Positions 11,436 to 23,288 of a stretch of 64,000 nucleotides of DNA are shown one piece after another. Both the position numbers and the translations under genes were made by a program. Each line of letters begins with the position of its first letter. Position 1 is the first letter of the stretch. The notes beneath the pieces are model-generated. The model ran no database searches and had not been told where the DNA came from. It saw nothing but the letters and a program-made list of their open reading frames with translations. This DNA is from Hymenopus coronatus (lineage: Eukaryota > Arthropoda > Insecta > Mantodea > Hymenopodidae), in the NCBI GenBank assembly GCA_030762935.1, contig CM060890.1:67830765-67894764 (forward strand), read 5' to 3'.

Positions 11436-12254
11436 TACTTTCTCTACACGTATAATGTACATAGTGTATACAGAAGGTATTATATTGTACCCAGAAATTT
11501 GATACCGAAATTTCACCGGAAATACATGTTTTGGGTCTCCCTGAATCCAAATAAAGCATATCTGGAAAAAATCCGTGTGTGTGTAACTTAAATGCCAAAT
11601 TTGGTATCTTCCAAAGATGCGACAGGAAGATTTTCAAGAAAATTCCCCCACCTCCAACTACCCTTTACATGGAACCTTTTTTGAAAATTTTGATTTTCTC
11701 AAAAATGGCTCCAAAGATTCTGGTTAAATTGTTCGTATATTAAAGATATTTACTTGACAAATAAAATGTATATCTTGATTTTCTGAGAATAGCCTCTGAA
11801 GCCTACTTTATTCTGGATGAATTTTGCAAAATTTTGCATTTCTGCTAGACCGTAAGAGAGGGACAAAAACTTATTACACAGAAAATGTAAAGCACATTAA
11901 AACACTCAATTGATGTTATATACATTTTTTTCGTGGAGTTGATCGTTTTTAAGATATTCCTAGTTTTTAGTTTCAACTTTGAAAAACTTATGCATTTCTC
12001 ATACAGGGATTTATTAACTCCTATCATACAAACAAAGGAAATTCAGTCACATAGGAACCAGCTTTTGACTATCACTTTAACCTATGGTATTACTCCCTTA
12101 TTTCGCTTCTACTTACAAGGAAACAAGTAATATGGCTATTTCTACTAATTTTTTACTGATTAGCATGACGTAAATAGAAGTATAAGCTTTTTAAGAACAA
12201 TTTGTTGCAGAGATGTAGAAAAAGTCATGTGAATTGTACAATGAGATTTTTACT
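11436..12254 (+). mobile_element. Family A copy
   Basis: It starts TACTTTCTCTACACGTATAA, with the paired hairpin arm GTATACAGAAGG. It has lost most of the GT-rich segment, passing directly from GTGTGTGTAA to AAATGCC. The 3' end keeps GTAGAAAAAGTCATGTGAAT and a degraded terminal loop. Confidence 0.9.
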
Positions 12255-12269
12255 TTCTTTAAAAGTTTA

Positions 12270-12933
12270 CTTTAGTATCTAGGTTTAAGTTTAGTATCTT
12301 CCAGGGATGCGACACGAAGATTTTGCGAAAAATCCCCCCACCCAAAACCACTCTTTACATGGAAAGAATTTCGAAAATGTTGATTTTCTTAAAATGGCTC
12401 TAACGATTTTGATTAAAATATCGTATATGAAAGATATTTACTGAAAAATTAAATGTATATCTTGAATTTTCTGGGAATAGCCTCTGAAGGCTACCTTATT
12501 CTGGGTGAATTTTACGTATTTTTGTATAACTGCTAAACCGTAAGAGACGGACAAAAACTTACCACACAAAAAATGTAAAGTACATTAAAACACATAATTT
12601 ATGTCATATACTTTTTCGTGGGGTTGATCGTTTTTGAGATATTCCCTGTTTTTGGTTTCAGCTATGAAAAACTTAACTTTTCTCATACAGGAGTTTCTCA
12701 ACTCCTGTCCATACAAACAAAGGAACTTCAGTCACATAGCAACCAGCTTTTGACTATAACTTTAGCCTATGGTACTCCCTTATTTCGCTTCTACTTACAA
12801 AGTAGCAAGTAATAAAGCTATTCTGCTAATTTTTTCTCGATTAGCATGAAGTAAATAGAAGCATAAGCTTTTTAACAATATGTTGTTGCAGAGATGTAAG
12901 AAAGTCATGTGAATGGAACACATCATATTTTAT
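12270..12933 (+). mobile_element. Family A copy, 5' truncated
   Basis: It lacks the first 200 bp or so and begins near the TTTAGTATCTTCCAGGGATG segment. It runs to the GAACACATCATATTTT end. The distance of a few bases from the previous copy suggests tandem insertion followed by loss. Confidence 0.9.
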
Positions 12934-13334
12934 TATTTATTCCTGTTATTTGTTCTTGTAGGGCGGTTACCACGGGAACATTGGTATGGTATAGTTCGAG
13001 CAGGCCAATAAGTTTCAAATAAAATATAACTTAATGCAAAGCTGGTTTAAATAAATTATATATATTAATAGTCAATTATATAAAATACCAGAATATTCTC
13101 TAAAATACCAGAATCTTCTCAAAATCATCTCTGCTGAACTTACGACTAAATCTGTTTTATCCTTTATTTTTAACTGTAGATATTTTGAAACATCACATGA
13201 GTTGTATTTGCATAAGTGGGGACGATCAGACAGAGTGTAAGAGAAAAAGAGAAAGGGGAGATCTTCAAACATATGTTATTAACCAGCCCTACTACTAATA
13301 CTAGGGAAGTAGTGTTCACGCCCGTGACACTGAT

Positions 13335-13500
13335 GATACATGAATGATGATGGAGCACCGGTAGAATTTGATGGCGGGGGAAACCGGAATACCCGGAGAA
13401 AATCCGCCCTAGTCCGCTTTGTCCACCACAAATCTTACATGCGGTCGCTTGGGATCGAATCCCGGCCGTCTAGGTGTGAGGCGAGTGGTCTAACTATATG
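13335..13500 (-). mobile_element. tRNA-derived SINE, family S3
   Basis: The head lies at about 13440-13495 on the minus strand with a B-box GGGATTCGATCCC. The body shares GATGGCGGGGGAAACCGGAA and the ATCCGCCCTAGTCCGC region with the copy at 5875-6100. Confidence 0.75.
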
Positions 13501-13588
13501 GGTTACAGATGAATATGCATTGCGGCCTTTACATCAACTTGCCGAAAATATATTAATCTACTAAAAATTCACCTAATAAGCTAATGGA

Positions 13589-14420
13589 TAAAAATCTGAT
13601 GTGTTCCATTCACATGACTTTCTCATCATCTCTGCAACAAATTACTGTTAAAATGCCTATGCCTCTATTTACTTCATGCTAATTGAGAAAAAATTAGCAG
13701 AAGTAGCCATATTACTTGCTTCCTTGTAAGTAGAAGCGAAATAGGTTAAAGCGATAGTCAAAAGCTGGTTGATACGTGTCTGAAGTTCCTTTGTTTGTAT
13801 GGAGTTGACAAATTCCTGTATGAGAAAAGTATACTTTAAAAGGTGAAACCAAAAATAAGGAATGTCACAAAAACGACCAACTCCACGAAAAAATGTATAT
13901 AACATAAATTGTGTGTTTTAACGTGCTCTACATTTTTTGTGTGGCAAGTTTTTGTCCATCTCTTACCGTTTAGCAGTTATGCAGAATTCCGTAAAATTCA
14001 TCCAGAATAAAGTAATCTTCAGAGGCTATTTCCAGAAAATTCAAGATATACAGTCTATTTAATAGGAAAGCATTTTAATCAAAATCGTTAGAGCCATTTT
14101 TAAGAAAATAAAAAAATTCGAAAAAAGTTCCATGTAAAGCTAGTTTGGGGTGGGGGATTTTTCTCAAAATATTTGTGTTGCATTCCAGGAAGATACTAAA
14201 CTTAAATACCAAGTTTGGTATTTTACCGACTTTACATTTTTGAGTTATCGTGTTCACAGAGACACGGACACACACACGAACCTTTTTCTGAAAATGCTTT
14301 TTTTGGTTACACGGGACCCTAAAACATATATTTCTTGTGATATCTTGGTATCGAATTTTTTGATGGAGTGCAATACTTTCTCTATACACTATATACATAG
14401 TGCGTGTAGAGAAAGTAATA
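13589..14420 (-). mobile_element. Family A copy, complete
   Basis: It starts ATCTGATGTGTTCCATTCAC in an A-run and ends with the hairpin and GCGTGTAGAGAAAGTAA. Both sub-terminal motifs are intact. It is a good copy for defining the family boundaries in minus orientation. Confidence 0.92.
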
Positions 14421-14424
14421 AAAA

Positions 14425-14715
14425 TACATTAATTAACATAGGTATCACCTTCTATTAAAATTACCAATTCCTTCTCGCAAGAGGGAAAATGTATATAAAC
14501 AGACGAAGGTAGGAAAGTGCCTGACGGCGAGAGAGAGGGAGAGCAGATAAGTATATGCACATTTAACGCAATAACGCGAGTAGAACGCAGGTTTTTCTAC
14601 TCTTGTAATACAACTGTAACCGAACTTAGTATATGGGAGTTTTCGATACTATTGGCTATTACGCTAATGCGAATAATATGCTGCTTTGTGGCTCAAAATA
14701 ATATTTAAAATTCTC

Positions 14716-14755
<40 letters not shown>

Positions 14756-15235
14756 CCTCTCCAGCCAAATAGCCAAAGCAATTTTTAATGAAGTTTGTGT
14801 ACAATATAACGCAGTGAGACCAGTTTCTATTTCTGTGTATAAATAGATTACTGCGAGAAATAGAACTTGTTCCTTAAACTTGGAATGCGATCAAGTTGTT
14901 TAACGTGTCAACCGGTTCATGTAAAAGAAAATTAATAAAATGAATAATCGCTGGCTGCATGAAAATTTAAGTGTATCCAAAATCCAAACATTTATTCCCA
15001 CTTAATACACGTTCGACTCCTAATTTGCAATTTCTGCTTTGTTTCCATCCTCTGATAGAATATGTTCTTCACAAAGATGCTCTGCTAATAAATTACATAT
15101 AGGCTGTGTTAATTATTGGTTTTCCATTTCCTAGATAAGGATCTTGGCTCCCTCTTCATTTATTCCCAAAATTAATAATTGGTGTATGAATAGAAAATTA
15201 GATAAACGAGGTTGAAATGTATGTCTTCAAGGTAG
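14425..15235. other. No gene seen; contains a (GA)n array
   Basis: A (GA)n microsatellite lies at 14717-14755, flanked by GACCTCTCCAGCC. A 63-codon frame starting at 14517 has no recognisable features. Confidence 0.5.
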
Positions 15236-15360
15236 GGTGACCAAACGACCTATTTTATCCGAACATGATCTCCTTTTCAAGCGTTTGTCCGGTGTCCGGC
15301 CGGATTTTTTCAAAATCATGAAATATTCTCTTTTTTTAAACTTCAATACTCAATTTAAAT

Positions 15361-15900
15361 TTTTGAACATCAGAAACAAACAGAATGAAAAATTTACTTT
15401 TCTGACAACTGGAGAAAGAAGTACAGAAGAACTAAACAGTAAAATAAATGCCATGATCTTTGTTGTGAATAGTGGCTGTAATGGTAACATGACAAATGAT
15501 GTAAAACAACTTTCAAGTGTGAGGAATACAAGAAATATTAAAATCAAGTTTACAAAGCATGGTGAATGTCTAATAATAAAAATGGAAGAAGTAAAAACAG
15601 ATTGTGTGATATTAACAAATGCCAGTTATATACCTTGTTTAACAAAGAATCTAATTCGGTGAAAGCTGTGACAGAAAAAGGTGCACTTGTTCTTTTCAGT
15701 GAACGTGAAGTGTAGATGGTAAAAGATGGATCTAATGTTCTTAAAGGATACAAACAACCGAGTGGATGTATGTTGTCCATATAAAAATCAAGAAAAATAG
15801 CACATGAATTGTTAGTTAACAACTTGTTTGATGACTTTGAATCAAAACTTGTAATGGCACAGGAAACTTGGTCACATTAACTTCAAGGATCTGAAGAAAA
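15361..15900 (+). pseudogene. copia protease and GAG-pre-integrase remnant
   Basis: The frame at 15361-15661 contains FVVNSGCNGNMTND, matching the copia protease motif in which the aspartate of DSG has become asparagine. That would inactivate the protease. Downstream, near 15860-15920, the shifted frame reads RKLGHINFKDLKKIPHM, the GAG-pre-integrase signature. A 5' stretch (15240-15300), rich in GTCCGGTGTCCGG, is not copia-like and may be a separate repeat. Confidence 0.8.
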
Positions 15901-15924
15901 TTCCTCATATGTGTGATGGTGATA

Positions 15925-16090
15925 CTGATATAATAAAATTTACTCTGTGGTTTTATTTGTGACGTTGGCCATATTTTATTTCTGATTTCCTTTTATAGCT
16001 TTACCGTCGCTGATATGCATTTTAAGGGTACTAATAATCGTACAGTTGATTGCCCTTAAGCCCCATTTATCATCATCATCTGTTATAATA
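15925..16090. mobile_element. Possible small insertion inside copia pol
   Basis: Between the GAG-pre-integrase motif and the zinc-binding CEMC region there are about 165 bases with no copia similarity. They end in CCCTTAAGCCCCATTTATCATCATCATC. The position and simple tail suggest a SINE-type insertion, but I could not identify the family or a target duplication. Confidence 0.4.
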
Positions 16091-16990
16091 AAAGAACACA
16101 GGATCTAAACTGTGAAATGTGCTGCTAAGATGGTTAGAAGTCCTTTCAACATGGTGATATTTAAGGCAACAAGACTGCTACAGTTAATACATGCTGATAT
16201 ATGTGGTTAGATCAATCCTTCTACTCATGATGGAAAAAAAAAAAAACTATTTCATGACATGTGTTGATGGTTGCACACATTTTGTGATAGCATACTTGTT
16301 GGAAAGCAAGGATGAAGCTGAAGAATACCTTTAAATATATGGATGGATCGATTGATGGATCGACGGACGGACGGACAAACGGATGTATGTATGTCAAAAG
16401 CAGAATCCTATTTCAACTTAAAAACTTCCGAAAATGAGATGTGACAATGGAGGAGAGTATCGAAGTAATAATTTCAAAGTTTGGTGCAAGAATAGAGGTA
16501 TAACACTGAACTACACTATTCCTCATATACCTGAACATAAGGGGACTGCTGAAAGAATGAATAGGACCTTAATAAACAAATTCAAAACCCTATTATTCCA
16601 CTCTCATCTGCAAAATGAAACGTGCTGGTGAAGCTCTGTATAAAACTGCCTATCTGATAAACCGAAGCCCTACTGTAAGAAATAAAATAATATGGCTGAG
16701 GCATGGTATGAAAGGAAACCAAAACCTTTTAACCTACAGATTTTTGACTCAACTGTGTATACAAAATTACTTCAACATAAATTGGAACCCAGAAGCAAAA
16801 AATACATTTTTGTGGGATGCTCTGAAAATGTGAATGTAAATCTATATAATAAAGTACCAAAAAGAGAGATAAGAATGACAAGAAGATTTCAAGACTACTA
16901 CTTGGAAGTTGGTGAAAATTATGCTATGTTAACCTATAAACAATGCATGGAAAGTGAAGAAATGGGTTGAAGTGATCAATGAAGAAAAAC
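16090..16990 (+). pseudogene. copia integrase core remnant
   Basis: The three catalytic positions of the DDE integrase are visible in separate frames: LIHADICG near 16185, RCDNGGEY near 16438, and AERMNRTL near 16550. An insertion of GGAT/GGAC-type simple repeat at about 16337-16393 interrupts the region between the first and second. The frame at 16692-16970 covers the integrase C-terminal linker (KKYIFVGCSENV). Confidence 0.85.
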
Positions 16991-18441
16991 TAAATCTAGA
17001 AGCAAGCAACATATGGGAACTTGTGGATAAAAGTGAAGCAATTGGACAAGAAGTTATTACAAGCCAATGGATATTCAAAATAAAAGATGATGGTAAATAA
17101 AAGACACGATTAGCTGCAAGAGGATGTCAACAAAGAAAGGACAGCTTACATTTTGAAGAAATTACAGCTCAGTTGTTCATCCAAACTCTTTTAAGAACGC
17201 TGTTTGCTGTACCAGCAATAAAGAAAATGAATGTATGGACATTTGACATACAATCAGTATTTTTGTAAGGACAACTCAAAAATTTTATATGCATGTACCT
17301 GAAGGATATAAGTATCCAAAAATATGCAAATTGAAGAAAGCATTAGATCGTCTCAAACAATCTCCACTACAGTGGATTAAGAGATTGATAGATTTCCTGA
17401 AGTCTGACAATCTTAAACAACTGAAATCCTACAGATGTGGATTTAAAAATGCAATGTTTGTAGCAATACATATAGATGATGGAACAGTCATAGGTAAAGT
17501 ATTGAAGACATGGAAAAACTAACGAAAAGACTGAATGAAAACTTTAAAGCACAGTCAACACTGAACTACAAAATTATCTACGAATGGAAATAAATGTGAG
17601 TGAACATAGAATCCTTTTAACTCAAACAAAATATGTAAATCAAGTTGTAAGAAACTATGGCATGGAAGCTGTAAGGCCAGTAAGCACTCCTAAGTGTCAT
17701 CAAGATAAACTAATAAAAAAAGGAAAAGGATGACAGAGGAAAAACGACTGAGAAACAAGAAGAAGCAAATATATAGAAAAAAAAATGATAGAGAAAGATC
17801 ATCAAGCTACGTGAAATATCCATATCGTGAAGCAGTGGGAAGTCTCCTATAATGAGATGATTTGAGCTATCTGTTAGCTTTGAAAGCAGAGCAGTAAATG
17901 CAACACGATGTAATCAATATCAAGAGAACTCTCAGATATCTCAACTGTAACAAGAATCAAAGTATCCACTATTCATCAGAGAGTGAAGATGAAATCCAAG
18001 TAGAAGCATTCTGCGATTCATGTTTTGCAGGGGACTTGAAGAATAGAAAAAGCACAACTGGTTTCCATTATTATGATTGTAGGAGGAACGGTCATATGGA
18101 GTTCAGGAAAACAAAGCATCGTAGCACTATCATCCACAAAAGCAGAATGTTGCTGCCACACACTGCTGCAAGCAATTAAAGTTTTTGGAATCTCATTGAA
18201 GTGAAAAGTCTAAAATTGTACTGTAATCAATCAAAGTTGCATTAAAATAGTAAAATCTGGTAAAGCATCATGCAACACAAATCATTTTGACATAAAGTAT
18301 AATTTCATTTACGAACTAAATAAAAGTGACTTAATTTACAATATTGTCCTACTGGTAAGCAAATTGCTGACATTTTAACAAAACCTTTGCAATCTGCAAG
18401 AATTAAAGAACTGTCAAAAAAGTTCTTATATAATTTGTAAT
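16990..18441 (+). pseudogene. copia reverse transcriptase and RNase H remnant
   Basis: SQWIFKIKDDGK near 17060, WTFDIQSVFL near 17238 (first catalytic Asp kept, then a stop), HVPEGYKYP near 17290 and VAIHIDDG near 17462 trace the copia reverse transcriptase. In the last, the usual YVDD reads HIDD. RNase H follows at 17898-18179 with FCDSCFAGDLKNRKSTTG. The C-terminus is QIADILTKPL near 18360, ending at about 18441. At least four stops or shifts disrupt the frame. Confidence 0.88.
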
Positions 18442-18726
18442 ACATATGCATGTAAAATGTGTTCTATTAGACAAATATTTATTTGTATTGTTGTTTAACT
18501 TAAATTTTTAAAACATGTTAAAATAGATGTAATGTAAAAGTATTTTCTCTTTGAGGGAGTGTTTAACTTGTGTTGTGAAAGGAAAGAAAAGTTTATTGAT
18601 ACAGCATGATTATCCATGTTAAGGATGTGTGTCGTGATAGTAACATTTAAAATCATGTTGGTAATACAAAGATTCGTCTATTGGTAACAGAATAAAATAC
18701 GCTCTCTACCACAATGGACGCATTTA

Positions 18727-19592
18727 AAAAAATCTGATGCGTTCCATTCACATGACTTTCTTATATCTCTGTAACAAAATATTGTTAATAAGGTTATTCT
18801 TTTATTTATTTCATGCTAATCGAGAAAAATTAGCAGAAATAGTCTTATTTCTTGCTTTATTGTAAGTAGAAGCGAAATAAGGGAGTACCATAGGTTAAAG
18901 TGAAAGCCAATAGCTGGTTGCTATGTGATTGAAGTTCGTTTGTTGGTATGGACACGAGCAGGCAAATTCCTGTATGAGAAAAGTATTCATTTTTCAAAGC
19001 TAAACCAAAACCAAGGAATATCTAAAAAACGATCAACTCCACGAAAAGAATGTAAATAATATAAATTGTGTGTTTTAACATTCTCTGCATTTTTTGTGTG
19101 ATAAGTTTTTGTCCACCTCTTACGGTTTAGTAGTTATGCAAAATTCATCCAGAATAAAGTAGTCTTCAGAGGCTATTCCCAGAAAATTCAAGATAAACAT
19201 TTTATTTGTCAGGTAAATATCTTTAGTATACGATATTTTAATCAAAATCGTTAAGTCATTTTTTAGAAAATCAAAATTTTCGATAAAAGTTCCATGTAAA
19301 AGGTAGTTGGGAGTGGGGGGATTTTTTTGAAAATCTTCGTATCGCATCCTTGGAAGATACCAAACCTAAATATTAAGTTTGGTTTTAACGGACTTTTTGT
19401 TTTTGAGCTATGCTGCCCAAACACACACACACATACACAGACACACACAGACAGACACAAACATGGACATTTTTCTAAAAATGTTTTTTTTTTTTGGATT
19501 CAGGAGGTCTCAAAACATGTAATTCCGGTGAAATCTCGGTATCGAATTTTTACATATACACTATGTACATAGCACGTATAGAGAAAGTAATA
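18727..19592 (-). mobile_element. Family A copy, complete
   Basis: It begins ATCTGATGCGTTCCATTCAC in an A-run just past the copia end and finishes with GTATAGAGAAAGTAATAAGC. The CA/TG-rich segment lies at about 19420-19465. The overlapping frames on both strands are repeat-derived. Confidence 0.92.
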
Positions 19593-19689
19593 AGCTACCT
19601 AAAAAGAACTTGCTGTGTTCAAATTATTAAAAACTCGTGTTGTATTACTTCAAAACATAAAATAATAACAAAATACCAATACCTAATAA

Positions 19690-19800
19690 CAAACAGTGGA
19701 CCCAAAGAAAACTCTCTCAGACGCCGCTTTATCCACAACAAATCCTCTGGGATTAAACCCGGGCCGCTTACGTGGGAGGCACCATACCGCCGCTTCTATA
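19690..19800 (-). mobile_element. SINE S3 fragment
   Basis: Only the head and the adjoining body are present. The minus strand shows GGGTTTAATCC as the B-box, and the body has CTCTCAGACGCCGCTTTATC as in the other S3 copies. Confidence 0.65.
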
Positions 19801-19852
19801 AAGAAACACCATTCAGAAACAAAATGTAATCCTTACAAAAATATGATCAGTG

Positions 19853-19920
19853 CACTTCTTTTATCGCACTTCTATTATCGCAGTTCTTTTATCGCAGTTC
19901 TTTTATCGCACTTCTTTCTA
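19853..19920. repeat. 14-bp tandem repeat
   Basis: About 4.7 copies of a 14-base unit, ACTTCTTTTATCGC, with G/C and T/A variation at two positions. Confidence 0.9.
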
Positions 19921-20214
19921 AGCGCTATGCATTGCTATAATGAGTACAACAACAGTTCGAACTAAATTGGAACTGAATCAATATCGGTACCTGTCAATCT
20001 GTACTGGAAATACATTAGCTATCTGAGGCCAAGACTATTTTTGTGCATCATGAACGATAACACTTGTGGACAGTTCTGTCTATAATGTACAAGGAAAATT
20101 GAATGAAAATTCAAAATGTAACACATTCGCAAGTGCGTAAAACGTACATACGAACAACGTATAAAGCGGGTTTTTACTATAGTTTTATGTAAAATTTAAT
20201 TTTCTTTAGACCAG

Positions 20215-20272
20215 CTCGAAGTATTCAGAACCTTGAAATACCGGGACTCGAATTACCGGGGTTCTACAGTAT
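20215..20272. mobile_element. Terminal end of a pogo/Tigger-like DNA transposon
   Basis: Read on the minus strand, the sequence starts at TA with CTGTAGAACCCCGGTAATTC, followed by further short blocks of the type CGAGTCCCGGTATTTC. This pattern of a CAG-type end followed by alternating blank-out blocks is typical of insect pogo-like terminal repeats. No transposase and no partner end were found, so it is a fragment or a solitary end. Confidence 0.4.
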
Positions 20273-21344
20273 ACGCTTAGCAGATAAATTATCAAAACAT
20301 GAAAACATTGTAACAGAAATATACAAACAATAAAGCACGCAATTGTTCGTTGTTAATAATTATTAATATTATAAGCTTAGCAGAACAAAACATAAAAACG
20401 TAGCGGAAAACAGCATAACATGAGAGCACGTAGTGTTTCACTGTATTATTATCAGTTATTCATTAATAATATACGCTAATATATACGCTAAGAGGAATAT
20501 TGTTTATGTATAACTTTAAAGGATATTCGTTTTTTTAACCTGAAGCCTTTAATGCATTAGTAAAATTAAAGTTCTAACTAATACCCCTAAGAATAAGGCA
20601 TATAATGAAAATATAATTGTTTTTGGGTAAATGTTTTGTTGTTGAATTAAAGTAGCTCAGGCAATTTCTGTCTTAGTTACATCGTCGCGAAAAATATACA
20701 TACAAAAGAGAACATAGTGTTTCAAAGTATTATTATAATTATTATTACTACGCAGTATAAGCTTGACATAAAATAAAACATAAAATTCGTGACAAAAACA
20801 TCACAACATAGAGCTCTTATTGTATTACTGCATTATCGTCCTTTTTTATTTTTGTAATTTAACGTCCTTTTTAACCTGTTTGGTCATCTCTGCTGATTAT
20901 GCTCAAATGATCTCGGGGTCCATGCAGCTTAAATTTAACCGACATTTATCTTTCAGAATAAGGGAGAGCTCCTGAATAAACACCTTATCCGGGATACTCG
21001 CCCTAAGCGAAATTTGAACTCGCGTCCTCTTGAATGTGAGGTAGACACGCTACCCCCACACTACCGAGGCGGGCTATCATTAATATTATTACGCAGAATA
21101 CGCTTAGCAGAAAAAATCAGTACGTGAAAACATCGTAGTGAAAAATAGACAAACACAAGAGCACGTAGTGTTTTGTTGTATTATTATCATTAATATTATT
21201 ATGCCTATCCGAGTGAATCACAACATGAAAACAACGAAAATTTGCAAACACGACACCACATACTGTGGTGATATTTTGCCTGCTTTTGTGTGTGCATGTT
21301 TTTCGTTATAATGCTCTAATGTTTTTATATTCTCTGCTTGGATG

Positions 21345-21388
<44 letters not shown>

Positions 21389-21560
21389 GTGAAACTGCGT
21401 GGTGACTGTCGTTTTTCCAGAATTGTTTGCTACGACGCTTTCAAATTTTGGGTTTTCTCTGCTAGTAAGTAAAAGTAATACAGTGAAACACTACGTCCTT
21501 TCGAGTTTGCATATTATTATTTTCATATTTTGACTTATTCTGCTATCATATAGTTCTAAT
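20270..21560. repeat. Tandem array of ~105-bp units with inverted units at its end
   Basis: A unit containing TTAGCAGAA..AAAACATGAAAAC..AGAGCACGTAGTGTTT..TATTATTATCA recurs about five times in plus orientation between 20270 and 21270. Between 21280 and 21560 about three copies appear inverted, for example ACAGTGAAACACTACGTCCT near 21480. A SINE sits in the array at about 20835-21072 and an (AAT)n tract at 21343-21387. The layout resembles a foldback element whose arms are tandem repeats. Units are diverged. Confidence 0.65.
20835..21072 (-). mobile_element. tRNA-derived SINE, family S2
   Basis: The minus-strand head shows GGTAGTGTGGGGGTAGCGTG and a B-box GCGAGTTCAAATTTCGC. The body contains ATCTCGGGGTCCATGCAGCT on the plus strand and ends in a T-rich tail. 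A second, better copy is at 37294-37558. Confidence 0.85.
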
Positions 21561-22540
21561 AATAATAATTAATGACATTAACAAGAACATCATATACAAA
21601 ATTAAAAAACTGGCTGTTGGTGGATGCCGATGGGCGAGTTTATTCTCTCAAAAATAAATACTGTGTAAAATAGTTACCGTTTCCGGTCTGATAAGTCTAT
21701 TGTGTTCTTTTATATCAGCACGGACTCAAGTACAAATCTGGATACTGCCTACCGATGAGCGCGATTCGCTCATCGAATTCGCTGATGTTCAAGAGGAGTA
21801 TACGCAGAACGTTTTCGCATTTTGCTAACCCGCCAGTGACCGGTGTTTGCTTCCAATTGACGCGTTGATTTCTCTAACTCTTTTATCGAAGGGTTATCTG
21901 CAAACGTGAAATACGGCGCTGTTAGGTCACCTTGAATTGTGCTTAGCAATACACAGGAGTTAAAAGTAGGTTTTATTTACCAGTTGCAATTTTTGCGAAA
22001 CAAAGGCCATAAACCGAATTTTGCAATCCTGATCGCAAAATAAAACCACTTTTCACGCTGCGGCAAATACTATATCTACTACTATCAATTATATCATATT
22101 GATTCCTGAAACTAAGAGACATTACGTGTTGAACGAAATCATATCACGTGTATATCGAGGTTCTTGAAACAAGAAAAATAATGTTGAAAACTCTCTCTTG
22201 TGTGCAAACGAGATACCAGATGTTTTCATGTTTGATGCCATATTAATGAAAACATTAATCTGTTTCTGGGTTACAATTTCTGACTTTTTAGGTCTGTAAG
22301 CTCAGATTTTCTCTCTAAGAATGTTTAAGGTTTATATTACTGATAATATCTTGATTTTTCGTGATATCCTGTCGAAGTTTAATAATTGAAAAGTTGCATC
22401 ACTGATGAATATTTCCACTGTTCATGTCTCTCTTTAAGTAAGCTTGAGCATACTTTCAGTGAAATTATTTTGAATATGATTTTTCTTAGATCGAAAAATT
22501 AAGCATTTGCATTTTATTTCATTTGTTATCTAGAGATTGT
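21561..22540. other. No gene seen
   Basis: AT-rich sequence. A pair of imperfect inverted arms (AAAAGTAGGTTTTATTT near 21963 and AATAAAACCACTTTT near 22040) spans about 90 bp, with TTGCAA/TTGCGA motifs between them. No transposase or coding frame is associated. Confidence 0.4.
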
Positions 22541-22544
22541 TGTT

Positions 22545-22935
22545 TTTTTTAATGTATTTATTTTATGTCGCTTTAACTTACAAAGTAGTCATATCGCGAT
22601 AACATGTTTTAATGGTACCATTTACAAACAATTGACATTGGTAAATACAAGTTCATGAATAATATTATATTTCATTATACTTATTTGTTAGTTCTAAGTA
22701 TTTAAGTAATATTTTGCTGTGAGATGAAGTGTTGAGTACTTCTTGGATGTCTAGTAGTTGGCATTCTTCTCGCTGCTGTTGAAATTGAGGACAATCTGAG
22801 AGTAAGAGGTGTACAGTGATGGTACTGTGACAAATGTTGCATTTAGGTAGATTGGTTTTATTTCTGCGGTTTGTGTCATTTAAGTTGGTTCTTCCATTTC
22901 ATTCTGTTCAGTATTAATATTTTCCGTTATTTAAC
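22545..22935 (-). pseudogene. LINE 3' end fragment with C-terminal zinc motif
   Basis: On the minus strand the frame near 22850-22740 reads CNICHSTITVHLLLSDC, a C-X2-C-X6-H-X5-C pattern as found at the C-terminus of RNase H-containing LINEs such as the I, R1 and Jockey-type groups. It is followed by an AT-rich 3' UTR ending near 22545 in an A-rich tail (T-rich on the plus strand). The reverse transcriptase is missing, so this is a 5' truncated insertion. Confidence 0.65.
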
Positions 22936-23288
22936 GCTTTAATAAAGCTTTAGATCATAGGACGCAAAAGGCTGTAAGTATAATGTATAGGTTAACTCCA
23001 CAACGAATAGCGACAAATTGAAGTATGACCATTTTTATTGTGAATTGATAAATGCCAGTACCATGATAAATTAACCATGTAAAAATACATAACGTTAAGT
23101 AAAACCTAATAAAACTGTGCAAATACAACGTATAATTTCCATATGAACCTGGAACCTAACTTGAAAGTAGTATATATAATTTTTAATTCACTAATGCGAT
23201 AATCTAAAACATTAGTTCATGTAAAGTTTTAGGCCATAATGCCTAACACATAGTTTATTATTTATGTATCATATATTTTAGGACAAAC

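Larger units (their letters stand above)
15361..18713 (+). mobile_element. Ty1/copia retrotransposon, 5' truncated, broken
   Basis: Pieces of one copia-type polyprotein appear in the right order: protease, GAG-pre-integrase, integrase, reverse transcriptase and RNase H. After the last frame, ending near 18441, there is a short purine-rich tract (TTGAGGGAG) and a candidate 3' LTR beginning TGTTTAAC at about 18560. The LTR ends either at 18689 (TAACA) or 18713 (CCACA). No 5' LTR or gag is visible upstream, so the element is 5' truncated or the flank has been lost. Many stops and frameshifts break the reading. Confidence 0.9.
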
